A DNA stretch of 64,000 nucleotides from Methylocapsa palsarum (GTDB taxonomy: Bacteria; Pseudomonadota; Alphaproteobacteria; Rhizobiales; Beijerinckiaceae), in the NCBI RefSeq assembly GCF_900114285.1, contig NZ_FOSN01000009.1:1-64000 (forward strand), given 5' to 3'. The position numbers and the translations under genes are program-made. The notes below the pieces were generated by a model. That model did not search any database. It saw only the letters and a program-made list of their open reading frames with translations, and had not been told where the DNA came from. Shown piece after piece: positions 8,782 to 19,280 of this stretch (the first letter of the stretch is position 1; each line of letters begins with the position of its first letter).

Positions 8782-9657
8782 CTAGCTTTGGCCGCGCGAC
8801 CGGGCGGCTCCCGCCGATTGGCTTTCGATCCGGTAGGGATGAGCGGGATAGACGCCCAGAATGTCGAGTTCCCTGCAAAAAAACGCAAGTTCCTCCAGCG
8901 CGCGGGCGAGGGCCGGTTCTTCCGGGTGGCCGTCGACGTCAGCCAGAAACTGCGTCGCTGTGAACTGCCCCTCGACCATATAGCTTTCCAACTTGGTCAT
9001 GTTGACGCCATTGGTGGCGAAGCCGCCGAGCGCCTTGAACAGTGCGGCCGGCACGTTTTTCACCCGGAACACGAAGGTGGTGATCGTCGATCCGGAACGT
9101 TCGGCCCATCGCGCGTTCTTGGAAAGGACCACGAAGCGGGTCGTGTTATGCGGCTCGTCGCCGACGTCGGCCTTGAGGACGTCGAGACCGTAAATATCCG
9201 CGGCGAGACGGGTTGCGATCGAGGCTCGGGCCGGATCGCCCCATTCCGCCACCTCGCGAGCCGAACCGGCGGTGTCGCCCGTCACATGCGCGGCGATTCC
9301 AAGTTCCCGGATGACCTTGCGGCACTGGCCGAGCGCGTGGACGTGGCTGTAGACCGACGTGACGCCCTTGAGCGGGACGCCTTTCAGCCCGAGAAGATGA
9401 AAGTCGATCGGTAGAAAATATTCCGCGACGATATGAAGTCCGGCGCTCGGGAGCAGGTGGTGAATATCCGCGACCCGTCCAGCGATCGAATTCTCGATCG
9501 GGATCATGCCAAGCGCCGCCGAGCCGTCCTCGATGGCGGCCATGGCGTCCTCGAAGGTCGCGCATGGCATCGGATCGAGGCCGGGGTAAGCCTTCGTGCA
9601 GGCGATATGCGAATTCGCGCCGGGTTCGCCCTGATAGGCGATTTTGGCAACCGTCAT
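8782..9657 (-). CDS. pheA: Prephenate dehydratase (PDT plus ACT domain)
   Basis: Converts prephenate to phenylpyruvate in phenylalanine synthesis. 291 residues, the usual length for a monofunctional enzyme. The PDT domain (about 5-180) includes IPIENSIAG at 52-60 and the catalytic TRF motif at 173-175. The regulatory ACT domain (about 195-275) carries AALFKALGGF and TKLESYMVEG in place of the classical GALF and ESRP motifs; this variant is common in alphaproteobacteria as I recall, and feedback inhibition by phenylalanine is likely but not certain. ATG 9657 has AAGAGGTT upstream. It is divergent from the cytochrome c gene. Confidence 0.95.
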   Translation of the reverse strand: MTVAKIAYQGEPGANSHIACTKAYPGLDPMPCATFEDAMAAIEDGSAALGMIPIENSIAGRVADIHHLLPSAGLHIVAEYFLPIDFHLLGLKGVPLKGVTSVYSHVHALGQCRKVIRELGIAAHVTGDTAGSAREVAEWGDPARASIATRLAADIYGLDVLKADVGDEPHNTTRFVVLSKNARWAERSGSTITTFVFRVKNVPAALFKALGGFATNGVNMTKLESYMVEGQFTATQFLADVDGHPEEPALARALEELAFFCRELDILGVYPAHPYRIESQSAGAARSRGQS

Positions 9658-9914
9658 GTTCGGAACCTCTTGCTGGAACCGGCACGTCTATCGCATGTTG
9701 GGCGATAAGGGAAAAACCGGCTGTACCGGCGGACCGGGGCGGCGCAGGCGGCAAAAAGTAGCATTTGCCCGTCATCATATCTATTGCATGGCGAAGCAAG
9801 ATAAGGCTAGATATTGCTGCAATGCAGCAAAAAATGCGGCGGCGGAGCGATTCGCTTCGCGGCGCCGGCGTCAACGCTTAGACCGGTTCCTTTGCTTGGA
9901 TTTGGAGGAGCGCC

Positions 9915-10451
9915 TTGTCCGCCTTCGAGATGAATAAGTTCGCCGGGGCCTTCCTCGCCTCGCTTCTCCTTGCGATTTCTCTCGCCATCGCATCGGATGT
10001 GATCTTCTCCCACCACAAACTCGTGAAGGCGGGCTATGCGCTTCCGGCCGCGGAGCCTGTCGCCGAGGCGTCGGCGGCGCCCGCCGCGGCTGAGCCTCTG
10101 CCGGTTCGGCTCGCCAAGGCGGATCCGGGGAAGGGCGAAGCGAATACAAAAGCCTGCCAGTCCTGCCACAGTTTCGACAAGGGCGGCGCGGCGAAGGCCG
10201 GCCCGCCGCTTTATGGCGTCGTCAACCGCGCAATCGGGTCGGTCGCCGGTTTTGCGTATTCGGATTCGATCAAGTCCAAGGGCGGAGCATGGTCGCCGGA
10301 CGCGCTGGACCAGTTTCTCTCCGGTCCGAAAACCTATGCGAGCGGCACAAAAATGACCTATGCGGGCGAAAAAGACCCCGATAAGCGCGCCGACATCATC
10401 GTCTATCTGGAGTCCCTGTCGGAAAATCCGAAGCCCGTGTCGTCCAAGTAA
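9915..10451 (+). CDS. cycM: Membrane-anchored cytochrome c (CycM/c552 type)
   Basis: 178 residues. A single transmembrane anchor at 9-29 is followed by an Ala/Pro-rich linker (45-65) and one class I cytochrome c domain: haem motif CQSCH at 81-85 and the axial methionine M147 in GTKMTYAG. The N-terminus SAFEMNKFAGAFLAS resembles CycM, the anchored cytochrome that in Bradyrhizobium passes electrons to an aa3 oxidase; that partner is not in this window. Start is TTG at 9915 because GGAGGA sits 6 bases upstream and the residues before the internal ATG 9930 are family-like. A good terminator follows. Confidence 0.9.
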   Translation: MSAFEMNKFAGAFLASLLLAISLAIASDVIFSHHKLVKAGYALPAAEPVAEASAAPAAAEPLPVRLAKADPGKGEANTKACQSCHSFDKGGAAKAGPPLYGVVNRAIGSVAGFAYSDSIKSKGGAWSPDALDQFLSGPKTYASGTKMTYAGEKDPDKRADIIVYLESLSENPKPVSSK

Positions 10452-10490
10452 TCGCTCGAGAGGGCTTCTCCGGGCGGAGCGTTTTGAAGG

Positions 10491-10514
10491 AGCCGGGTTT
10501 GCGCCCGGCTTTTT
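10491..10514 (+). terminator. Rho-independent terminator after the cytochrome c gene
   Basis: Perfect 7-bp stem AGCCGGG (10491-10497) / CCCGGCT (10504-10510) with a 6-base loop, followed by TTTTC. It lies 40 bases past the cytochrome c stop and separates it from yejA. Confidence 0.85.
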
Positions 10515-10601
10515 CGCGTCTATGTAGGGGGGCGCGAAGCATCGCATTCCGGTCCCGTTTGTAGTCCGGCGCCCGAATTCGTCGCAAAGGAGGAGGTCAT
10601 T

Positions 10602-12482
10602 TTGCCGAGCCGGTTCAGACTTACGCGCCGCTCCGCGCTGGCCCTCGTCGCGGCTGGTCTGGCGCCGCGCGATCTCTTCGGCCCTGGCGCGGCGGCCGCA
10701 GCGGGAGACACGGAACGCCATGGTCTTTCCGTTTTCGGGGATCTCGCCCTGCCGCCCGACTTCGCCCATTTCGCCTATGTGAATCCCGACGCGCCAAAGG
10801 GGGGCGAGATTGCGCTGCAGGTCAGCGCGACGGCTGGAAACCAGAATTTCACGACCTTCAATACGCTCAATATGTATATTCTGAAGGGCGACGGCGCGGC
10901 CGGCCTCGAGGGTATTTTCGACACCCTGATGACGGGGAACGGCGACGAGGCCGATACGCTCTACGGGCTCGTCGCCCGCGCGGTTCGGATCTCTCCGGAC
11001 AAGAACACCTACCGCTTTCTGCTGCGCAAGGAGGCCCGTTTTCACGACGGATCGCCCCTGACCGCGCGCGACGTCGTCTTCTCGCTCAACATTCTGAGGA
11101 CGAAAGGCCATCCGATCATTCGTCAGCCTCTGCGAGACGTGGACGCCGTCGAAGCCGAGGCCGACGATATCGTGATGGTCCGGCTGAAGCCTAACCATAG
11201 CCGCGAGGCGGCTCTGATCGTGGCTGGCCAGCCCATTTTCAGCGCCGCCTATTACGCCGCGAACCCATTCGACGAGACCACCTTGAAGCCGCCGCTGGGG
11301 TCCAGCGCCTATAAGGTCGGCGCGTTCGATCAGGGTCATTACATCACCTACGAACGCGTCCCCGATTATTGGGGCCGGGATTTGCCGGTCAATCGCGGGC
11401 AGGGCAATTTCGACAAGATCCGTTTCGAATATTTCAGCGACAGGAAAGTCGCTTTCGAGGCGTTCAAGGCGGGCGTTTTTACCTTTCGCGAGGAGTTCAC
11501 CTCCGCCGTCTGGGCGACCGGCTATGATTTCGCCGCGGCCAAGGACGGCCGCGTCAAGCGCGAAACGCTGCCCGACGAATCGCCGATGGGGACGCAGGGC
11601 TGGTTCCTCAACATGCGGCGAGACAAGTTCAAGGATGACCGGATCCGGGAGGCGGTCAGCCTCGCGTTCGATTTCGAATGGACCAACGCCAATATCATGT
11701 ATGGCGTCTATGCGCGCACCACGTCGTTTTTCCAGAACTCGCCGATGGCGGCGACAGGAAAGCCCTCGCCGGAGGAGCTGAAGCTTCTCGAGCCGTACCG
11801 GAGCGATCTTCCCGCCGCCGTATTCGATGACGTCTATTCGCCGCCGGTCTCGGACGGCTCCGGGCAGGATCGCGAGCTTTTGCGCCGGGCGAACGAATTG
11901 TTCTCCGCTGCCGGATGCAAGCGAAAGGGGTCCGCTCTGGAATTGCCGGGCGGCAAACCTTTTGAAATTGAATTTCTGGATTTCGACGGCGCGCTGGAGC
12001 CGCACACCGCGCCCTTCATCAAGAATTTGAAGCTGCTGGGGATCGAGGCGCGTTATCGGGTCGTCGACGCGGCCCAGTACAAACGCCGCACCGACGCCTT
12101 CGACTATGATATCGTGACGTCGCGGTTCGGCTTCGGCCTGACGCCTGGCGAAGGCATGCGCGGGACGTTTGGTTCGGAGTCCGCGGGCATGCCCGGCGCG
12201 CGCAACGTCTCCGGGATTTCGAACAAAGCCGTCGACGCTCTGATCGAAAAAGCGCTCGTCGCCGACACCCGCGAGGAATTGACCTCGATCTGCCGGGCGA
12301 TCGACCGCATCTTGCGCGCGGAGCATTCCTGGGTTCCGATGTGGAACAAGCCGAATCATCTCGTCGCCTTTTGGGACATTTTCGATCGGCCCAAGCGCGG
12401 TCCAAGATACGAGATGGGCGTCGTCTCGACATGGTGGTACGATGCCGACAAGGCCAAACGCATCAATTTCGCCGGCCGCTGA
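10602..12482 (+). CDS. yejA: ABC transporter substrate-binding protein, YejA family (SBP family 5)
   Basis: Periplasmic binding protein of an oligopeptide importer; the E. coli homologue feeds microcin C and peptides to YejBEF. 626 residues. The N-terminus has TRRSALALVAAGLAP, a twin-arginine-type leader, with the mature protein from about residue 35. The family 5 SBP body follows, including the YVNPDAPKGGEI segment at about 59-70 that is characteristic of YejA. Start is TTG 10602, chosen for its strong GGAGG site 6 bases upstream. It is followed after 9 bases by the permease gene, so it opens a four-gene yej operon. Confidence 0.93.
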   Translation: MPSRFRLTRRSALALVAAGLAPRDLFGPGAAAAAGDTERHGLSVFGDLALPPDFAHFAYVNPDAPKGGEIALQVSATAGNQNFTTFNTLNMYILKGDGAAGLEGIFDTLMTGNGDEADTLYGLVARAVRISPDKNTYRFLLRKEARFHDGSPLTARDVVFSLNILRTKGHPIIRQPLRDVDAVEAEADDIVMVRLKPNHSREAALIVAGQPIFSAAYYAANPFDETTLKPPLGSSAYKVGAFDQGHYITYERVPDYWGRDLPVNRGQGNFDKIRFEYFSDRKVAFEAFKAGVFTFREEFTSAVWATGYDFAAAKDGRVKRETLPDESPMGTQGWFLNMRRDKFKDDRIREAVSLAFDFEWTNANIMYGVYARTTSFFQNSPMAATGKPSPEELKLLEPYRSDLPAAVFDDVYSPPVSDGSGQDRELLRRANELFSAAGCKRKGSALELPGGKPFEIEFLDFDGALEPHTAPFIKNLKLLGIEARYRVVDAAQYKRRTDAFDYDIVTSRFGFGLTPGEGMRGTFGSESAGMPGARNVSGISNKAVDALIEKALVADTREELTSICRAIDRILRAEHSWVPMWNKPNHLVAFWDIFDRPKRGPRYEMGVVSTWWYDADKAKRINFAGR

Positions 12483-12491
12483 AGGCGCTTG

Positions 12492-13580
12492 ATGTTCGCT
12501 TATATCGCGCGCCGCATTCTCCTCATGATCCCGACGATCTTCGGAATTTTGCTGATTTCGTTCGCGATCGTGCAATTCGCGCCGGGCGGCCCCGTCGAGC
12601 GCATTCTGGCTCAATTGCAGGGGGTCGACGCCGGAGCGACGTCCCATTTCGGCGGCGGCGGGGATCTTGGAGCCGGAAGCGGCGGGGATTTTTCGTCGAA
12701 ATACAGGGGCGCGCAGGGACTGGACCCCAAATTCATCGCGGAACTCGAAAAGCAGTTCGGCTTCGACCGGCCGGCCTACGAACGTTTCTTCCTGATGCTG
12801 AAGAACTACGCCACGTTCCAGTTCGGGCGGTCTTATTTCCGCGACGTGCCGGTCCTCGACCTCATCAAGGAGAAACTCCCCGTCTCGATCTCGCTCGGAT
12901 TATGGATGACGCTTCTCTCCTACGCGATTTCCATCCCCCTCGGCATCCGGAAAGCGGTGAGCGACGGGTCGCGGTTCGACGTCTGGTCGTCGGCCGTGGT
13001 CATCGTCGGCTACGCCATTCCCGGTTTTCTTTTCGCAATTCTTCTGATCGTTCTGTTCTGCGGCGGCTCATTCTGGCAGATCTTCCCGTTGCGGGGCCTC
13101 ACCTCGGAGAACTGGGATCAGCTTTCGCTGCCCGGCAAGATCGCGGATTATTTCTGGCATATCACGCTGCCCGTCGCGTCGCTGACCCTTGGAGCTTTCG
13201 CGACCTCGACGTTCCTGACCAAGAACTCGTTTCTCGACGAAATCCGCAAACAATATGTTCAGACCGCGCGCATGAAGGGCCTGAGCGAGACGCGCGTTCT
13301 GTACGGACATGTGTTCCGTAACGCCATGATGATCGTCGTCGCGGGATTCCCCGGCGCGTTCATCGCCGCGTTCCTTGGCGGCTCCCTCCTGATCGAGACC
13401 ATCTTTTCGCTCGACGGCCTCGGGCTGCTGTCCTTCGAATCGATCGTCAACCGGGATTATCCGGTGGTTTTCGCTGATCTCTACATCCTTTCTCTCCTCG
13501 GCCTGATCGTGAACCTGATCGCGGACCTGACCTATATGTGGATCGATCCGCGCATCGATTTCGCGACGCGCGAGGTCTAG
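12492..13580 (+). CDS. yejB: ABC transporter permease YejB
   Basis: Inner-membrane permease of the Yej peptide importer, 362 residues. The N-terminal YIARRILLMIPTIFGILL helix and the APGGPVE segment (about 32-38) are typical of DppB/YejB permeases. A long periplasmic loop (about 40-130, with a Gly-rich insert near 55-75) precedes the binding-protein-dependent transport domain, whose EAA-type loop reads ARMKGLSETRVLYGHVFRNA. Start is ATG 12492. The stop is 4 bases before yejE. Confidence 0.94.
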   Translation: MFAYIARRILLMIPTIFGILLISFAIVQFAPGGPVERILAQLQGVDAGATSHFGGGGDLGAGSGGDFSSKYRGAQGLDPKFIAELEKQFGFDRPAYERFFLMLKNYATFQFGRSYFRDVPVLDLIKEKLPVSISLGLWMTLLSYAISIPLGIRKAVSDGSRFDVWSSAVVIVGYAIPGFLFAILLIVLFCGGSFWQIFPLRGLTSENWDQLSLPGKIADYFWHITLPVASLTLGAFATSTFLTKNSFLDEIRKQYVQTARMKGLSETRVLYGHVFRNAMMIVVAGFPGAFIAAFLGGSLLIETIFSLDGLGLLSFESIVNRDYPVVFADLYILSLLGLIVNLIADLTYMWIDPRIDFATREV

Positions 13581-13584
13581 ACGG

Positions 13585-14751
13585 ATGAGCGCGCCTCTTC
13601 TGCGCGAAGGCCTCGCCTCGCCAGCGCCCGCCGGGCCGCGGCAGGGCTGGCTCAAGCTCACGCCGATGAACCGCCGCCGACTCGAAAATTTCAAGGGACA
13701 CCGGCGCGGTTATTGGTCCTTCTGGATTTTCATCCTCCTGTTCGGCCTGTCGCTCTTCGCCGAATTCATCGCCAACGATCGGCCGCTGCTCGTCGTCTAT
13801 AAAGGCGAAGTCCTGTTTCCGGTCTTTCACGACTATCCGGAGGAGAAATTCGGCGGCTTCCTCGCGCGCACCGATTACCGCGACGCGGTGATCGCCAGGG
13901 AGATCGACGAACACGGTTTCATGATCTGGCCGCCGATCCGCTATTCCTACATGACCATCAACCGCCAGTTGCCGACGCCCGCGCCCTCGCCGCCGACCTG
14001 GATGCTCAGCGACGAACAATGCGCGTCCGCGGCCAAAAGGTTCGGCAAGGCGAATGGCGGCGGCTGCGAGGCGATCGAATGGAACTGGCTCGGCACCGAC
14101 GATCAGGGGCGGGACGTTCTCGCCAGATTGATCTACGGATTCCGGCTTTCGCTTCTGTTCGGGCTGACGCTGGCCGGCGTTTCCTCAATCATCGGGATCG
14201 CAGCCGGGGCGGTGCAGGGCTATTTCGGCGGGTGGACGGATCTCGTTTTTCAGCGCTTCATCGAAATATGGTCCTCGCTCCCGCATCTTTATCTGTTGAT
14301 CATCATTTCCTCGATCATCACCCCGAGCTTTTTCGTGCTCCTCGGCATCCTCCTGCTGTTTTCGTGGGTGAACCTCGTCCATGTCGTGCGCGCCGAATGC
14401 CTGCGCACGCGCAATTTCGAATATGTCAACGCCGCCCGCGCGCTGGGGCTCTCGAACGCCAAGATCATTCTCAAACATGTGCTGCCGAACGCGACTGTCG
14501 CAACCTTGACCTTCCTGCCCTTCGTGCTGAACGGATCGATCACGACCCTGACCGCGCTGGATTTCCTGGGCTTCGGGCTGCCGCCCGGTTCGCCCTCGCT
14601 GGGCGAACTTCTGCTGCAGGGCAAATCCAACCTTCAGGCGCCGTGGCTGGGGCTGACCGGGTTCATCATCATCGCTTTGATGCTGTCGCTGCTGGTGTTT
14701 ATAGGCGAGGCCGTTCGCGACGCGTTCGATCCGCGCAAGACGCTGCATTAG
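13585..14751 (+). CDS. yejE: ABC transporter permease YejE
   Basis: Second permease of the Yej system, 388 residues from ATG 13585. A cytoplasmic N-terminus with LTPMNRRRLENFKGHRRGYW precedes the first helix (about 45-65). A large periplasmic loop with WNWLGTDDQGRDVLARLIYG (about 165-184) is characteristic of YejE/DppC permeases. The C-terminal transport domain has an EAA loop (AARALGLSNAKIILKHVLPN) and ends in a final helix with DAFDPRK. It pairs with YejB to form the channel. Confidence 0.94.
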   Translation: MSAPLLREGLASPAPAGPRQGWLKLTPMNRRRLENFKGHRRGYWSFWIFILLFGLSLFAEFIANDRPLLVVYKGEVLFPVFHDYPEEKFGGFLARTDYRDAVIAREIDEHGFMIWPPIRYSYMTINRQLPTPAPSPPTWMLSDEQCASAAKRFGKANGGGCEAIEWNWLGTDDQGRDVLARLIYGFRLSLLFGLTLAGVSSIIGIAAGAVQGYFGGWTDLVFQRFIEIWSSLPHLYLLIIISSIITPSFFVLLGILLLFSWVNLVHVVRAECLRTRNFEYVNAARALGLSNAKIILKHVLPNATVATLTFLPFVLNGSITTLTALDFLGFGLPPGSPSLGELLLQGKSNLQAPWLGLTGFIIIALMLSLLVFIGEAVRDAFDPRKTLH

Positions 14752-14777
14752 AGGCGCGATAAACATGGGATACGTTC

Positions 14778-16391
<1,614 letters not shown>

Positions 16392-16508
16392 CTGCGCCGC
16401 TGAAGAGCGCGGCTCCTCCCGGTCATCATTTTAGCCTTATTTCAACGCATTCGATGCATCATCGACGCCGCGCCGGGACGGCGCTGGATCCGGAGCCGGG
16501 GGCCTTTG

Positions 16509-18290
16509 ATGCACATGCGCCTCGCCGCATGTCTTGCCGTGCTGCCCCTCTGCGGCCATGCGGCGGCGCAGACGGCGAGCCAGATCACGCCGCAATCCTA
16601 CCGGCCGCCGCTCGAAAATAATGTCGGCGGCGGAATCGCGGCGACGCCAACTCCGGGCCTCGAGGCGCCGGCCGGGGCGGACAAGCTCTTCGTCACCCTC
16701 GCAGGCGTCACCGTCGAGGGCGGGTTCGAGGCGAGGTCCGAGGCTGTCGCCGCCGCGACGCAGGCGCTTGAGGCGCGGCTCAACGGGCGGGTGTCGGGCG
16801 CCGAAATCTTCGCCGCCGCGCGCGAGCTGGAGGCCGCCTACGCCAAGGCCGGCTATGTGCTCGCGCGGGTGATCCTGCCGCCGCAAAAGCTCGTCGACGG
16901 CGCCCGGCTGAAACTCAATGTGATCGACGGCTATATCGAACGGATCGAGACCAAGGACGTCCCTGACCTCGTGCGCGCGCGCATCGGCGCGCTCATTGGC
17001 CCGTTGCAGGGGCGCCGCGGCCTGACCCTTGGCGAGATCGAGCGCCGGGTCCTGCTCGCGGGCGATACGCCCGGCGTCATCCTGCAATCGACCCTCGCCC
17101 CGGGCGCCGAGGCGGGCGCGACCATTCTCGTGATCGAGGCGAAGCACCAGCCCCTCAGCGGCTTTCTGAGCGGCGACAACACGTTGTCGAAAACGCTTGG
17201 CCGCTGGACCATGGGCGTCGGACTGGATCTCAACAGCGTGCTGACGCTGGGCGATCTCATCTATCTGCGCGCCAACGGCGATCCGTCGGCCGGTACCAGC
17301 GGGTTTCTCAGCGACTATCCGCGCAACCGCGCTTTGGCCGCGGGCTTCGTGCTTCCTCTCGGCGTCGATGGACTGACCTTCAACGTTGAGGCCACCAAAG
17401 CGCGCACCAATCCGATTCCGGTGCAGGGGATCGCGCGAAACGACGATTTCGAGCGCCTGTCCGAACGGCTGCGCTACCCGTTCATCCGCTCGCGCGCGCT
17501 CAATCTGAATGGCGAGATCGCCTTCGACGCCGTCAATGATCAGCAAAACCTCGTGATCGGCGAGGCGCTCAACGCGCCCCTCTCGCTCGACCGGGTCCGC
17601 GTGCTGCGGTTCACGGGCGACGGCAGATGGGAGACGGACTGGGGCGGACTCTTCACCGGCCGGATCACCGCCTCCTTCGGGCTCGAGGCGCTCGGCGCCC
17701 GAACCGAAGCGCAGGCGAGCCCGATTTTGCCGCTGTCCCGCCAGTTCGCCAACGCCGGATTTCAAAAGATCGAGGCGTCCGCGTCCTACGGGCAGCTCCT
17801 TGCCGATCATGTCGCGGTCGACCTGTTCGCGCGCGGGCAATCGTCCCTCGGGCAAGCCCTTGTGCTCAGCGAGCAGATCGGCATCGCCTCGCCGACCGGG
17901 CTGTCGTCCTTCGACGCCGGCACGCTGCAGGGCGATTCCGGGGTCTCGCTGCGCGCGGAACTTTCCTCGCCCTGGAGCCTGCCGGTTTTTGCCGACCCGG
18001 TTCAGATCGCAGCGGCGCCCTATGTGTTCGGCGCCGTCGGCGAGGTTTTCCTGCAATATCCAACGGTGCTGGAGGCCTCGCATATCCGCGCGGCCTCCTA
18101 CGGACTCGGACTGAGATTGTCCGGGGCGGCGCAGGCGAGCCTCAGCAATGGCTCGTTGAGCCTGGAATGGGGCCGCCTGGCGGAAACCTGCCCACGGTCG
18201 GGGCCGTTTAATCAGGCTGTCTCACAAATTAACAATACGGAATGTCAGAACGGCGATCGGTTCATGCTGATCGGAGCCGTCAAGTTTTGA
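16509..18290 (+). CDS. Two-partner secretion outer-membrane transporter (TpsB; ShlB/FhaC/HecB family)
   Basis: 593 residues from ATG 16509 (ATG 16515 is an alternative). A signal peptide covers residues 1-21. A Pro-rich linker leads to a POTRA_2-type domain (about 55-135: VTLAGVTVEGGF, then AYAKAGYVLARVILPPQ) and a second POTRA-like stretch to about 210. The remaining ~380 residues form the 16-stranded ShlB-type barrel and end in phenylalanine (GAVKF), the usual outer-membrane barrel signature. Such pores export large adhesins bearing an N-terminal TPS domain. The only TPS substrate in the window is 11 kb downstream on the opposite strand. Its nearest neighbours, yejF and an aldose epimerase, do not look related. 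Confidence 0.93.
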   Translation: MHMRLAACLAVLPLCGHAAAQTASQITPQSYRPPLENNVGGGIAATPTPGLEAPAGADKLFVTLAGVTVEGGFEARSEAVAAATQALEARLNGRVSGAEIFAAARELEAAYAKAGYVLARVILPPQKLVDGARLKLNVIDGYIERIETKDVPDLVRARIGALIGPLQGRRGLTLGEIERRVLLAGDTPGVILQSTLAPGAEAGATILVIEAKHQPLSGFLSGDNTLSKTLGRWTMGVGLDLNSVLTLGDLIYLRANGDPSAGTSGFLSDYPRNRALAAGFVLPLGVDGLTFNVEATKARTNPIPVQGIARNDDFERLSERLRYPFIRSRALNLNGEIAFDAVNDQQNLVIGEALNAPLSLDRVRVLRFTGDGRWETDWGGLFTGRITASFGLEALGARTEAQASPILPLSRQFANAGFQKIEASASYGQLLADHVAVDLFARGQSSLGQALVLSEQIGIASPTGLSSFDAGTLQGDSGVSLRAELSSPWSLPVFADPVQIAAAPYVFGAVGEVFLQYPTVLEASHIRAASYGLGLRLSGAAQASLSNGSLSLEWGRLAETCPRSGPFNQAVSQINNTECQNGDRFMLIGAVKF

Positions 18291-18315
18291 GCGGCGGGAT
18301 CGTTTCGGGGGAGCC

Positions 18316-19188
18316 ATGGACCACGTCATAAGTCACGGAGGCCTTGCCGCGCTCGTCAGGGCGCAGGGCGCCGAACTGAGGTCGCTGCGCGATCGCGAGG
18401 GAACGGAATATATCTGGCAGGCGGGCCCTGAATGGGCTCGCAGCGCGCCGACGCTTTTTCCGATCGTCGGCCGGCTGAAAGACGACCTGTTGCATCATGG
18501 CGGGCAGTCCTATCGGCTGACCCAGCACGGCTTCGCCCGCGACCGCCTATTCAGCTGGCTCGAACGGTCCGCCGAGTCCTGCCGGCTTTCGCTTTGCGAC
18601 GACGCCGGGACGCGGGCGGTCTATCCGTTCGCCTTCCGCCTTGAATTGGCTTACGCGATCCGGGACGGCGCGCTGACGATGACATTGACCGTGGTCAACA
18701 CCGGGATCGAACCCTTGCCCGCCTCGTTCGGCGCCCATCCCGCGTTCAACTGGCCGCTGCGCCCCGGCGTTCCGCCAGAGGATTACACGCTGACCTTCGC
18801 GCAAGAAGAGCCCGCGCCGATCCGGCGCCTGTCCGCCGGCCTGTTGCGGCCGGAGCCTTTTCCCTCACCAGTCGAAGGCCGGGTGTTGACGCTGCGCGAG
18901 GATCTGTTCGAGGCCGACGCCATCATCATGGATCAGGTCGCGAGCCGCTCGGTCCGTTTTTCCGCCCCCGCGGGTCCTGGCCTCGACATCGCCTGGGACG
19001 GGTTTCGCGAGCTTGGCCTCTGGACGAAGACGGGCGCGCGTTTTCTTTGTATTGAGCCCTGGCTCGGCATGGCGAGCCCGGTCGATTTCGACGGGCCGTT
19101 CGTCGAGAAGCCGGGCGTCGCCCTGATCCCGCCGGGCGAATCGCTCTCGGCTTCGATGCGGATAAAAGTCATTCCCGGCGTTGATTGA
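18316..19188 (+). CDS. Aldose 1-epimerase family protein (LacX-like)
   Basis: 290 residues starting at ATG 18316 with GGGGGAG upstream, 25 bases after tpsB, so co-transcription is possible. It matches galactose-mutarotase-like proteins: FPIVGRLKDD at about 54-63, QHGFARDRLF at 75-84, SFGAHPAFNWPL at about 137-148 (histidine of the sugar site), and FLCIEPWLGMASP near the C-terminus. The LacX subgroup has been linked to hexose-6-phosphate or galactose epimerisation, but the substrate here is unknown. Confidence 0.9.
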   Translation: MDHVISHGGLAALVRAQGAELRSLRDREGTEYIWQAGPEWARSAPTLFPIVGRLKDDLLHHGGQSYRLTQHGFARDRLFSWLERSAESCRLSLCDDAGTRAVYPFAFRLELAYAIRDGALTMTLTVVNTGIEPLPASFGAHPAFNWPLRPGVPPEDYTLTFAQEEPAPIRRLSAGLLRPEPFPSPVEGRVLTLREDLFEADAIIMDQVASRSVRFSAPAGPGLDIAWDGFRELGLWTKTGARFLCIEPWLGMASPVDFDGPFVEKPGVALIPPGESLSASMRIKVIPGVD

Positions 19189-19228
19189 AGGCCCTGGCGG
19201 GTGGCGGTCCGGCGGTCCGCGCCGTTCT

Positions 19229-19280
19229 TGAGCAGGTTTCTGATCGATCGCATGACTTCATGCGATCGGAAAGCGTTTTA
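19229..19280 (+). repeat. Dispersed repeat copy R2 (palindrome B only)
   Basis: Contains GATCGATCGCATGA / TCATGCGATCGGAAAGCG from palindrome B; palindrome A is absent. The terminal TTA gives the stop codon of the leftward Ntn-hydrolase gene. Confidence 0.85.

Noticed and set aside
9807-12647. Very long minus-strand open frame (about 946 codons) opposite cycM and yejA
   Set aside because: It is a GC-rich shadow. The + strand genes have family motifs and ribosome sites, and the antisense product has no recognisable domain.
16437-18083. Long minus-strand open frame opposite tpsB
   Set aside because: Opposite the intact POTRA/barrel gene; no motif.
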